Shown here piece by piece: positions 1-6,772 of a DNA stretch of 64,000 nt. The notes under the pieces were generated by a model. The model was not told the DNA's origin. It saw nothing but the letters and a program-made list of their open reading frames with translations, and made no database searches. Numbering within the stretch: position 1 is the stretch's first letter; each line of letters starts with the position of its first letter. The translations under genes and the position numbers were made by a program. Location of the stretch: contig NZ_JAVBXS010000026.1 of assembly GCF_030824435.1 (NCBI RefSeq), positions 31,903 to 95,902 of the forward strand, given 5' to 3'. The DNA is from Rheinheimera sp. (lineage in GTDB: Bacteria; Pseudomonadota; Gammaproteobacteria; Enterobacterales; Alteromonadaceae).

Positions 1-557
1 TGCAGTTTTAGGATGCCACTTTGCTCCGGCACTCTGATACTCAGTGGTAATTCTTGCCAGTGAAATTCGCCCCGCAATTTCCAGCGCCCGGCACCCAGAT
101 AAACTTCAGGCACACCATTGTTGTCACGCACAGTGGCTACAGTGCCGTTTTGCCGGTCGGTATTGGTCTGATCTTCAACGACCTGAACATCAAGCGGCCA
201 GTTTTTCACATCGCCTGGCAGGCTGACCCAACCTTCAGCAAACAGTACCAGCTGATAACTAAAGCTGCCGCCTTCTGCTCCGGCAATCAGGCTTAAAGTT
301 TCACTCCACTGGCATTGTTGATGCTGCTCACCAAGCCAGGGGCAGGGGTGTTGCGGATGTTTTGCCAATACCCAGTCTTGCCAGACGGCAAGATCTGCCG
401 GTATTGGCGTTGGCAATTGTTGTGCCTGTGCCGGTATCGACAGGGCAAGGAGCGGCAAAAACAACAAAAAATGTAATTGCTGGCGCAAAAACAAGGTGGT
501 AGTGGCAAAAAGAGCACCGCCTTGTCTGTATAAGCGAGTGGCAAAGCTGAAAGTCAT
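1..557 (-). CDS. Exported protein of unknown function, N-terminal part (runs off the left edge)
   Basis: The frame is open from an ATG at 557 down to base 1, at least 185 codons without a stop, so the gene continues beyond the window. The start is supported by AGGA about eight bases upstream on the minus strand. The N-terminus has basic residues, then a hydrophobic stretch ending in Ala-Gln-Ala-Gln near residue 45, which looks like a long Sec signal peptide. The following region is rich in Trp, Pro and Gln and reads like a secreted or periplasmic domain; two cysteines near residues 68 and 77 could form a disulphide. I do not recognise a family. It is transcribed divergently from the desaturase operon. 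Confidence 0.7.
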   Translation of the reverse strand, partial: MTFSFATRLYRQGGALFATTTLFLRQQLHFLLFLPLLALSIPAQAQQLPTPIPADLAVWQDWVLAKHPQHPCPWLGEQHQQCQWSETLSLIAGAEGGSFSYQLVLFAEGWVSLPGDVKNWPLDVQVVEDQTNTDRQNGTVATVRDNNGVPEVYLGAGRWKLRGEFHWQELPLSIRVPEQSGILKL

Positions 558-802
558 AATCCATTCCTGTACTTATCTGCCGCCAGCGCCATTGCTGCTG
601 CGACAAGGCAAGTGTAACTCTGTTGTTGCAGGATGTAATAGATGGCCGCTGATTTTAATGGCTTTTTTGTGTTTCTGTTCAAACTTGATGGCTGATTGAG
701 TGGCCGCAACAACGAAGCACTGATGCTGTTGTTGCGGCCGCTGTTAGCTCCGGCCGCATGATTTCCCACTGATATTTGCAGATGATATTTGCTGGTAAGT
801 TT

Positions 803-817
803 GCGTACAGTTGTAAT
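803..817. promoter_or_regulatory. FabR/DesT-like operator, copy 1
   Basis: GCGTACAGTTGTAAT has the pattern GTACA-N2-TGTA. It is the first of three related sites in 160 bases upstream of the reductase-desaturase operon. FabR and DesT are TetR-type repressors of unsaturated fatty acid genes that bind palindromes of this general type; assignment here is by resemblance and gene context. Confidence 0.45.
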
Positions 818-827
818 CTTATTGTGC

Positions 828-839
828 GTACAGCTGTAC
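828..839. promoter_or_regulatory. FabR/DesT-like operator, copy 2 (perfect 12-bp palindrome)
   Basis: GTACAGCTGTAC is a perfect palindrome, preceded by TGC as in copy 1, and lies about 25 bases from it. It is the best of the three sites and sits in the probable promoter of the fatty acid desaturase operon. Confidence 0.55.
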
Positions 840-947
840 ACTGATGCTTGCTGGTTTTTTCTGGGTTTTCCTGGTGATCTCTTATATTGCATGGTTTTCG
901 TAAGTAATATTTTTATAAATTACGCTGGATGGAAAATAAAAAATAGA

Positions 948-960
948 GTACAACTGTGCG
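948..960. promoter_or_regulatory. FabR/DesT-like operator, copy 3
   Basis: GTACAACTGTGCG matches GTACA-N2-TGT-C and ends 23 bases before the reductase start codon. A repressor bound here would lie in the leader or over the transcription start. Confidence 0.4.
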
Positions 961-983
961 CCGAAACTTTGAGGTGGGTTGTT

Positions 984-2174
984 ATGGTGCAAATTCAGGG
1001 CAAAGCTGCGATCACAAAAAATCAGGCTTTTGTGCATTTTTTAACAAAGTGCTGGCGCTGGTGCTGCAAAATGGCGCTGGTGCAACCGCGGCTTTGTAGT
1101 TATTTCGAACCGCTGATCCGGCTGTTTAACCCCGGTTATCGTGCGGGTTTGATCAGCGCACAGCTGTTGTCTGTGAGCCAGCAGCAGGATTACCTGCACC
1201 TGCTATTAAAACCGGGCAAAAAGTTCCGTGCTTTTGTGCCTGGTCAACATCTGCAGCTGAGTGTCGAATTGGACGGCGCTTTGGTGCAGCGTACTTTTAG
1301 CATCAGCTCCCCGCTGCAACAGTTTCTGGCACAGGGTACTTTACAGCTGACATTAAAAATTCAGCCTCATGCTGGTTTAACCCGGCAGCTTGCCGCCAGA
1401 GCAGGTGAAAATCTGTTTTGTTATGTCAGCCAGGCGCAGGGAGATTTTGTACTCGACCAGCAGCGCAGTGCATTGATTGTTGTTGCAGGCAGCGGCATTA
1501 CCCCGGTGCATGCGATGTTGTGTTCATTAAGCCGGCTAACCCAGCCTGTCCGGCTGATATATAGCTACCGTGGTGCAGACAATTTGTTATTTGCCAGCAG
1601 CTGGCCGGAACTTAAAGCGCGTTTCCCGTTATTACAGATAGAACTTTGGGATACCAGTTCCGGGCCGCGGTTCAGCGCCGCTGCGCTCGCCGCCGCCTTT
1701 GCAGCATTGCAACAACAAAAAGCTGCACAAGCCGCACTGCAGGCCGAACCATGCATTTTGTATGTCTGTGGTCCCCTGACTTTTAGCCAGCAGTGGCAAC
1801 AGCAAGCTAAAACGCTCGGTATTTTGCAGGTCCGGCAGGAGTCTTTTGGCTGCCTGAATGCTGCTGATGGTGAGGCTGTGACCGTGACAGCCCGTCAGCA
1901 TGGCCGCCTTGTGCAGTTACAAAGTCAGGGCAACTTATTGCAAAGCCTTGAGCAAGCTGGTTTATCACCCCGTTATGGTTGCCGTCGTGGTATCTGCATG
2001 CAGTGCTTGTGCATAAAAACTGCAGGGCAGGTGCGTAACGAATTGACCGGGCAAATTTCAGATACAGGGGCCGGATTAGTACAACTTTGTATCAGCACCG
2101 CTTTAACAAAGCTTGAATTACAACTTGATGCAGTCAGCACAACAGCACAGGACAACACCTCATGCACAACTTAA
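984..2174 (+). CDS. Ferredoxin-type flavin reductase, electron donor to the fatty acid desaturase
   Basis: A 396-residue protein with the fused layout of an FAD-binding domain (RTFSISS flavin motif near residue 110), an NAD(P)-binding domain (VVAGSGITPVHAML, near 165-180) and a C-terminal plant-type [2Fe-2S] ferredoxin domain with the ligand pattern CRRGICMQC and a fourth Cys about 30 residues later. Such reductases pass electrons from NAD(P)H to membrane desaturases; Pseudomonas DesC paired with DesB is the closest described case. The ATG at 984 is chosen because GAGGT lies eight bases before it. The stop overlaps the desaturase start by 13 bases, so the two are translationally linked. Function as desaturase partner is inferred from domain layout and overlap. 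Confidence 0.85.
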   Translation: MVQIQGKAAITKNQAFVHFLTKCWRWCCKMALVQPRLCSYFEPLIRLFNPGYRAGLISAQLLSVSQQQDYLHLLLKPGKKFRAFVPGQHLQLSVELDGALVQRTFSISSPLQQFLAQGTLQLTLKIQPHAGLTRQLAARAGENLFCYVSQAQGDFVLDQQRSALIVVAGSGITPVHAMLCSLSRLTQPVRLIYSYRGADNLLFASSWPELKARFPLLQIELWDTSSGPRFSAAALAAAFAALQQQKAAQAALQAEPCILYVCGPLTFSQQWQQQAKTLGILQVRQESFGCLNAADGEAVTVTARQHGRLVQLQSQGNLLQSLEQAGLSPRYGCRRGICMQCLCIKTAGQVRNELTGQISDTGAGLVQLCISTALTKLELQLDAVSTTAQDNTSCTT

Positions 2175-3250
2175 CGTCACAGCAACTGGATACACTGGCC
2201 ACCGAGCTTGACACTCTGGCGGCGCAAACCCGCGCTAAAGTAGGGGCTGAAGACGCCCGTTATCTGGAGCGGGTATTATTGGTGCAGCGGCTGGCGGTCT
2301 GGACTGGCCGTTTGTTGTTACTTGGCATTATCTGGTCGCCCTGGTTATGGCTGCTGGGGGTGTTATTGCTGGCGCTTGGCAAAATTCTCGACAATATGGA
2401 AATTGGCCACAATGTATTGCACGGCCAATATGACTGGATGCAACATCCCTATTTAAATTCGCGGCAGTTTGAGTGGGATATTGCCTGTGATGCCAAATCC
2501 TGGCAGCGCACCCACAATTTTGAACACCATACTTACACCAATATTATTGGTAAAGACCGCGATTTTGGTTATGGCCTGCTCAGGCTCAGCAACGACTTTC
2601 GCTGGCGGTTGCGTAATTTATGGCAGTTTGTCACTTACCTGCTGTTAAGCACTTTGTTTCAGTGGGGCGTTTCTTATCACGAGCTGGCGGCGCAGCGGGT
2701 GTTTTTTGGGAAAAAGAAAAATGACCGTCACAGCCAGGTGTCTGATCACGAGCTTAAAAAAGCGTTTTTTGGCAAAGGGTTACGCCAGCTATGCAAAGAC
2801 TATTTGTTGTTTCCGCTATTGTGTTTTCCGCTGTTTTTTGAGGTGTTAGTGGGTAACTTGCTGGCGAATATCATTCGCAACTGGTGGACAGCCACAGTCA
2901 TTTTTTGTGGTCATTTCACCAAAGATGTTTATGTGTTTGCGGCTAAAGACTGTGAAAATGAAAGCCGCGGCCATTGGTATTTACGCCAGATGTTGGGTTC
3001 ATCCAACTTTACCGGACCACGCTGGTTCCATATTCTTACCGGGCATTTAAGTTGTCAGATTGAACATCATTTGTTTCCGGACTTGCCGGCCTGTCGTTAC
3101 CCTGAGCTGGCACCTCAGGTGCGCGCTATTGCTGAGCGTTATCAGATCCCATATAACAGTGGCAGTTTTATTCGTCAGTACGCTACTGTATTACAACGTA
3201 TTTTGCGTTATTCATTGCCTGCAGGGGCAGCACCACAACGGCAGATGTAA
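2162..3250 (+). CDS. Membrane fatty acid desaturase (acyl-CoA or phospholipid)
   Basis: This 362-residue membrane enzyme would insert a double bond into acyl chains using a di-iron centre. The three histidine boxes of the family are visible: HNVLH at 83-87, HNFEHH at 118-123, and HLSCQIEHHLFP near residue 305. Hydrophobic segments lie around 45-72 and in the middle of the protein. It overlaps the reductase gene by 13 bases and is followed 12 bases later by a thioesterase-like gene, so the three form an operon for membrane lipid adjustment. The FabR/DesT-like sites upstream suggest control by the saturated/unsaturated acyl-CoA balance. Substrate and regiospecificity cannot be read from sequence alone. 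Confidence 0.9.
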   Translation: MHNLTSQQLDTLATELDTLAAQTRAKVGAEDARYLERVLLVQRLAVWTGRLLLLGIIWSPWLWLLGVLLLALGKILDNMEIGHNVLHGQYDWMQHPYLNSRQFEWDIACDAKSWQRTHNFEHHTYTNIIGKDRDFGYGLLRLSNDFRWRLRNLWQFVTYLLLSTLFQWGVSYHELAAQRVFFGKKKNDRHSQVSDHELKKAFFGKGLRQLCKDYLLFPLLCFPLFFEVLVGNLLANIIRNWWTATVIFCGHFTKDVYVFAAKDCENESRGHWYLRQMLGSSNFTGPRWFHILTGHLSCQIEHHLFPDLPACRYPELAPQVRAIAERYQIPYNSGSFIRQYATVLQRILRYSLPAGAAPQRQM

Positions 3251-3262
3251 AAGGAAACTAAG

Positions 3263-4060
3263 ATGGATTTTGACAACTGTTTGCAGCAGCTTCAGCACCA
3301 GAACGGGGATTCTCAGCAATTTCAGGTTCCGGCAGATTGGGGGCAGGGCCGGGCTTTGTTTGGCGGTATAGCTGCAGCGCTGGCGTTGCAATATCTGACC
3401 CTCTGGGTGAACGCCGGTATGAGGTTGCGTTCTGTCACTCTGTCTTTTGTTGCACCGCTTGAACCCGGCGAAGCACTGGCAACCAGACGCATTTTGCGAC
3501 AGGGGAAATCTGTGTTACAGGGGCAGGTGGAGCTTTGGCAACATGGGCAGGTTGCACTGGTGTTGTTGGCAAGTTTTGGTATAGCGCGCAGTTCCGCAGT
3601 CACTTTAACACCAGCTGTTACCACTGCTATTGTGTCTGAGCCAGAAGGCTTGTGTTTACCGGCAAATGCAATGGTGCCTGAATTTACCAAACACTTTGAT
3701 TACCGTATTGCGCAAGGGGGGTTACCTTTTAGCGGGGTGAAAAGTGTCGATTTTGGCGGTTTTATGCGTTTTTGCCAGCAACAGCAACAACCTTGTACTT
3801 TTATGCAATTGCTGGCTCTGGTAGATGCCTGGCCACCTGCAACTTTGCCCTGGCTCAGCAATCCGGCACCTGCCAGTACTTTATGCTGGACTCTGGAGTT
3901 GTTAACTGATCATCTGGAGGCTAAGGCGTCTGACTGGTGGCGTTATCTGGCGCATATCGACGCTGCCGCCGATGGTTATGGCCATATTCAGGCAAAAATC
4001 CATGATAAAAATGGCAACCTGGTGGCGCTCAGTCGCCAGACTGTCACTTTGTTTGGCTAA
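3263..4060 (+). CDS. Acyl-CoA thioesterase-like protein (TesB/4HBT_3 type)
   Basis: The 265-residue protein resembles double-hotdog acyl-CoA thioesterases: an N-terminal half with GQGRALFGGIAAAL, typical of the family, and a second half ending in an RQTVTLFG-like strand. These enzymes hydrolyse acyl-CoA to free acid and CoA in the cytoplasm. AAGGAAA precedes the ATG, and only 12 bases separate it from the desaturase, so it is probably the last gene of that operon. A role in supplying or removing acyl-CoA around the desaturase is inference. It lacks anything that would specify chain length. Confidence 0.75.
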   Translation: MDFDNCLQQLQHQNGDSQQFQVPADWGQGRALFGGIAAALALQYLTLWVNAGMRLRSVTLSFVAPLEPGEALATRRILRQGKSVLQGQVELWQHGQVALVLLASFGIARSSAVTLTPAVTTAIVSEPEGLCLPANAMVPEFTKHFDYRIAQGGLPFSGVKSVDFGGFMRFCQQQQQPCTFMQLLALVDAWPPATLPWLSNPAPASTLCWTLELLTDHLEAKASDWWRYLAHIDAAADGYGHIQAKIHDKNGNLVALSRQTVTLFG

Positions 4061-4075
4061 GGCACTGTGTCGGCG

Positions 4076-4145
4076 CCGCTTTATGCAGAAGTTTGCCAGC
4101 CACGGGAAGATAGGTATGGGTTGTGATGGCTGATGCATAAAGCGG
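4076..4145. repeat. Long nested inverted repeat after the thioesterase gene
   Basis: Perfect 12-base arms CCGCTTTATGCA (4076-4087) and TGCATAAAGCGG (4134-4145) flank 46 bases, inside which CAGCCA (4097-4102) and TGGCTG (4127-4132) form a second stem. The resulting nested stem-loop starts 16 bases after the thioesterase stop. No T-run follows, so it is not a standard intrinsic terminator. It could be a small mobile repeat, a 3' mRNA structure or a small RNA. Confidence 0.8.
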
Positions 4146-4273
4146 TTAATAACAGGTTGTTTTCAGATAGAAACCGGACTTTGTGGCAATAAAAAAGAAA
4201 GCCGGTCACAGAACGCACGCTTTAGAAATTATGCACTAAGCTTGGTTTGGATAGACCAACAAAAGAGGCGCAT

Positions 4274-5182
4274 ATGAACAATCCTGCCCTTCCTTCGTCA
4301 GCAAAGTTGTTGTTTCATAACCTGTTTTACCTGATATTTCTGTTGGCGCTGAGTGGCTGTGAGCCGGCGGCAATAAAACCTGCAGCTGAAACCCCCGCCA
4401 CAGCTGCTGCTCCGGCTGCGGCCACCGACAGCAACACTTCAGCTCAGGTACCGACTGCTGCCACTTCTGTACCTGCAGCTCCGGTCTGTGAGTTACGGCT
4501 GGGTTTTGAAACCTGGGAGCCTTATCAGTATCTGGGCATTGACCAAAAAGCCGGCGGGCTTGATATTGAGCTGGTGCAGGCCATCGCCAAACGGATGTCC
4601 TGTACTCTGGTGACACAACACAGCAACTGGCTGGAGCTGGTTGGTGCGCTAAAAGAGGGCAAAGTGGACTTGTTGATGGGGGCGTCCATGACACCATCCA
4701 GGCAGGAATTTGCACATTTTTCTGACCCTTACCGTAAAGAACAGTTTGTGCTTTTTGTACGGTCAGCCGATGCGGCCGGACTACCACAAAATACCATTGC
4801 AGATTTTATTGGCGCCGGTAAAAAGCTGGGTATCGTCAGCGAATATTATTACGGGCCTGAGCTGACTGAGCTTTATAGTAATGAAACATACAAAACTCAG
4901 TTTGTTGAAGCGTCCTTAAGTGAACTGAATATTGCCAGATTGGTCGACGAAGATATCGACGGTATGCTGGAAGATAAGTTTGTCGGGGTGTCGATGCTCA
5001 GGCGTAAAGGGCTGGACCGTGACATAGGTCAACACAGCATTACTCTTGGTAATACCGATGTGTATGTGATGTTCAGCAAAACAACGGTGAAACCAGAAAC
5101 TGTCGCAGCTTTTAATAAAGCATTGGCGGAGATCCGTCAGAATGGCGAATACGACGCCGTGTTGGCCCGTTATCAGTATTAA
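4274..5182 (+). CDS. Periplasmic amino-acid-type solute-binding lipoprotein (SBP family 3)
   Basis: A 302-residue protein with a lipoprotein signal: hydrophobic run, then LALSGC with the lipidated Cys at 29, followed by an Ala/Pro/Thr-rich linker to about residue 65. The rest is a family-3 solute-binding fold (ELRLGFETWEPYQYLG, GLDIELVQAIAKRM, VDLLMGASMTPSRQE, GEYDAVLARYQY), which binds amino acids or similar small ligands in the periplasm. The ATG at 4274 is preferred over an upstream in-frame start because of GAGG eight bases ahead and because it gives a clean signal peptide. No permease or ATPase lies beside it, so it may be a sensor or an orphan binding protein. Its stop codon directly abuts that of mutH. 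Confidence 0.85.
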   Translation: MNNPALPSSAKLLFHNLFYLIFLLALSGCEPAAIKPAAETPATAAAPAAATDSNTSAQVPTAATSVPAAPVCELRLGFETWEPYQYLGIDQKAGGLDIELVQAIAKRMSCTLVTQHSNWLELVGALKEGKVDLLMGASMTPSRQEFAHFSDPYRKEQFVLFVRSADAAGLPQNTIADFIGAGKKLGIVSEYYYGPELTELYSNETYKTQFVEASLSELNIARLVDEDIDGMLEDKFVGVSMLRRKGLDRDIGQHSITLGNTDVYVMFSKTTVKPETVAAFNKALAEIRQNGEYDAVLARYQY

Positions 5183-5866
5183 TTAACGCACGCCAAACTG
5201 GTGTTGCAATATGGCGGCAGTAAATGCCGCTTTTAGATAAAAACCGCGTGGCAGGGTCTGAATGGGTTCTCCATTCCGGCCCACTGCCTGAGTTAATGCC
5301 TTGCTGTTGGCAGCTTTAGGTCTGAGTTGCAACACCTTGCCGTGTGCGCCGCGAATTTGATGAATACCGCCCAGTACTATCAACTCCATCAGCTCTTCCC
5401 AGTCTTGTTGTAACAACAAAGCCTGTTCTGCATCAGGCTGCCATAAAAAAGCACTGCCAATCACTCTGTCGCACAGTGGTAAAGAACGCTCCGCCCAAAT
5501 AGGTACCCAAAGCACATGGCTGAGCTTGCGGCATACCCAGGAGTTGTGCCATTGCTGCATGGCGACGTCTGTTAAGGGGGCAGTGCAGACATAGGTACTT
5601 TCCAAAGGTTTGCCTTTTGCATCAATAGGCAAGGATTTGAGCTCTATGCCAAGCTGCGGAAAATCCGGTTCAGCTTTGGATCCACTGCTGGCTCCGAGCG
5701 CTTGTTCCAGCATTTGTCCAATCAACCCTTTGTCTCTGAGTAAATTGGCTGGCAATTGTATTTGAAGTTCAGCGGCAAGTTCACCCAGTGTCAGACCAGC
5801 CAGTCGCTGGCTGCGGTTTAATAATTCAGCAATGGAAGCAGGGGCAGACATGGTCACTCGGCTCAT
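5183..5866 (-). CDS. mutH: DNA mismatch repair endonuclease MutH
   Basis: MutH nicks the unmethylated strand at hemimethylated GATC sites after activation by MutS-MutL. The protein is about 227 residues, as in E. coli. The catalytic DEK motif is intact: Asp68 in PDFPQLG, then GIELK with Glu75 and Lys77. The family segments LPRGFYLK and [10 protein letters not shown] are present near the C-terminus. The start is uncertain: ATG at 5866 is used, ATG at 5851 would match the family N-terminus as well, and a TTG at 5884 is less likely. Presence of MutH implies Dam methylation in this organism. The gene converges on the solute-binding gene with no base between the stops. Confidence 0.93.
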   Translation of the reverse strand: MSRVTMSAPASIAELLNRSQRLAGLTLGELAAELQIQLPANLLRDKGLIGQMLEQALGASSGSKAEPDFPQLGIELKSLPIDAKGKPLESTYVCTAPLTDVAMQQWHNSWVCRKLSHVLWVPIWAERSLPLCDRVIGSAFLWQPDAEQALLLQQDWEELMELIVLGGIHQIRGAHGKVLQLRPKAANSKALTQAVGRNGEPIQTLPRGFYLKAAFTAAILQHQFGVR

Positions 5867-5933
5867 TTTTCTAACTGTCGGCAAACTAACATTTTTTTGA
5901 TGGTTTGGCTGGTTAATTTAGCAGCAATTCAAC

Positions 5934-5942
5934 TTATGCACA
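5934..5942 (+). promoter_or_regulatory. DnaA-box-like nonamer
   Basis: TTATGCACA fits the relaxed DnaA consensus TTATNCACA. It lies in the 367-base divergent region between mutH and rppH, about 190 bases from a second full match and with a one-mismatch copy (6064-6072) between them. Confidence 0.35.
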
Positions 5943-5961
5943 GCTGTTTTGGGATGATGAC

Positions 5962-6010
5962 AACTATATTTCATCTGTAAGTGCATGAAAAATAATGATT
6001 AGATATAGTT
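5962..6010. repeat. Nested inverted repeat between mutH and rppH
   Basis: AACTATAT (5962-5969) and ATATAGTT (6003-6010) are complementary, and TTCAT/ATGAA inside them (5971-5975, 5985-5989) form a second pair. The region is AT-rich and could be a protein-binding palindrome. No regulator is identified. Confidence 0.4.
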
Positions 6011-6130
6011 TCAATAGCCAGAATAAGCAGCAGGGAAAAAGTTATTCAGGGATAAGAACATGGATATGCACAGATTTATCGACAGGTGCTGTGTAGAAGT
6101 GCACAAAGTCTTGCTGTTCATTTGTTGAAC

Positions 6131-6139
6131 TGTGGATAA
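6131..6139 (-). promoter_or_regulatory. DnaA box (exact consensus on the minus strand)
   Basis: TGTGGATAA is the reverse complement of the strong DnaA box TTATCCACA. It lies about 95 bases before rppH. It may titrate DnaA or regulate the divergent mutH/rppH promoters; one site alone could also be chance. Confidence 0.4.
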
Positions 6140-6233
6140 CTTTTGCAAAACTGTGGCGAAATACCGTTTGCTGTGACAGCTACTTTATGAAAGAATCTTT
6201 TCACAAGCTGTTGTAAATAAGCTAGAGGTTAGT

Positions 6234-6734
6234 GTGATCGATGCCGAAGGTTTTCGGGCCAATGTCGGCATAGTGATTTGTAATCACCAGGGACAGGTGT
6301 TTTGGGCTCGCAGATTTGGCCAACATTCCTGGCAGTACCCGCAGGGTGGCATTGATGATGGTGAAACGCCGGAACAAGCCATGTATCGTGAATTACATGA
6401 AGAAGTTGGATTATTACCGCAGGATGTGGAAATTGTCGCCACGACAAAACACTGGCTGCGGTATAAATTACCTAAACGACTGATTCGGCGTGATTCCAAC
6501 CCTGTATGTATCGGACAGAAGCAAAAGTGGTTTTTATTGCGTCTGACCTGCCGGGATGAGGATGTCAATTTGCTAAAAACTTCGCATCCGGAGTTTGATG
6601 ACTGGCGTTGGGTCAGTTATTGGTATCCGGTGCGTCAGGTCGTTGCTTTTAAACGGGAAGTTTACCGTAAAGTAATGAAAGAGTTTGCCCCGGTCGCTTT
6701 GCCGTTTATTCGTCGTGAAGTCAAAAAAAAGTAG
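6234..6734 (+). CDS. rppH: RNA pyrophosphohydrolase RppH
   Basis: RppH removes pyrophosphate from 5'-triphosphate mRNA ends, which opens them to RNase E. The 166-residue protein starts [12 protein letters not shown] as in the family and carries a full Nudix box, [23 protein letters not shown] type, at about 38-60 with the REL-EE metal-binding glutamates. The start codon is GTG at 6234 with GAGG six bases before it. It precedes ptsP, the same order as in E. coli. Confidence 0.95.
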   Translation: MIDAEGFRANVGIVICNHQGQVFWARRFGQHSWQYPQGGIDDGETPEQAMYRELHEEVGLLPQDVEIVATTKHWLRYKLPKRLIRRDSNPVCIGQKQKWFLLRLTCRDEDVNLLKTSHPEFDDWRWVSYWYPVRQVVAFKREVYRKVMKEFAPVALPFIRREVKKK

Positions 6735-6756
6735 CATAACGGCATCCACCGTTATG
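6735..6756 (+). other. Hairpin in the rppH-ptsP spacer
   Basis: CATAACGG (6735-6742) and CCGTTATG (6749-6756) form a perfect 8-bp stem with a 6-base loop directly after the rppH stop codon at 6734. No T-run follows, and the ptsP ribosome site (AAGGGGA) starts a few bases later, so it is more likely an mRNA processing or stability element than a terminator. Confidence 0.65.
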
Positions 6757-6772
6757 TGAAGAAGGGGATGTT

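Larger units (their letters stand above)
558..983. other. Divergent intergenic region upstream of the lipid desaturation operon
   Basis: These 426 bases separate the left-edge gene from the reductase gene and hold three palindrome-like operator copies listed separately. A possible -10 (TATATT, 883-888) lies downstream of the first two copies, but no matching -35 is convincing. The reading frame of the reductase stays open upstream to 789, but those codons lack a ribosome-binding site and family similarity, so I treat them as leader. Confidence 0.6.

Noticed and set aside
789..983. N-terminal extension of the ferredoxin reductase to 789
   Set aside because: The frame is open but overlaps the operator sites, has no ribosome site and no family match; GAGGT before the ATG at 984 decides.
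4076..4145. Integron attC site
   Set aside because: The arms lack the RYYYAAC/GTTRRRY ends, and no cassette array or integrase is nearby.
4236..4787. 183-residue minus-strand reading frame
   Set aside because: It is antisense to the solute-binding lipoprotein, which has clear family motifs and a lipobox.
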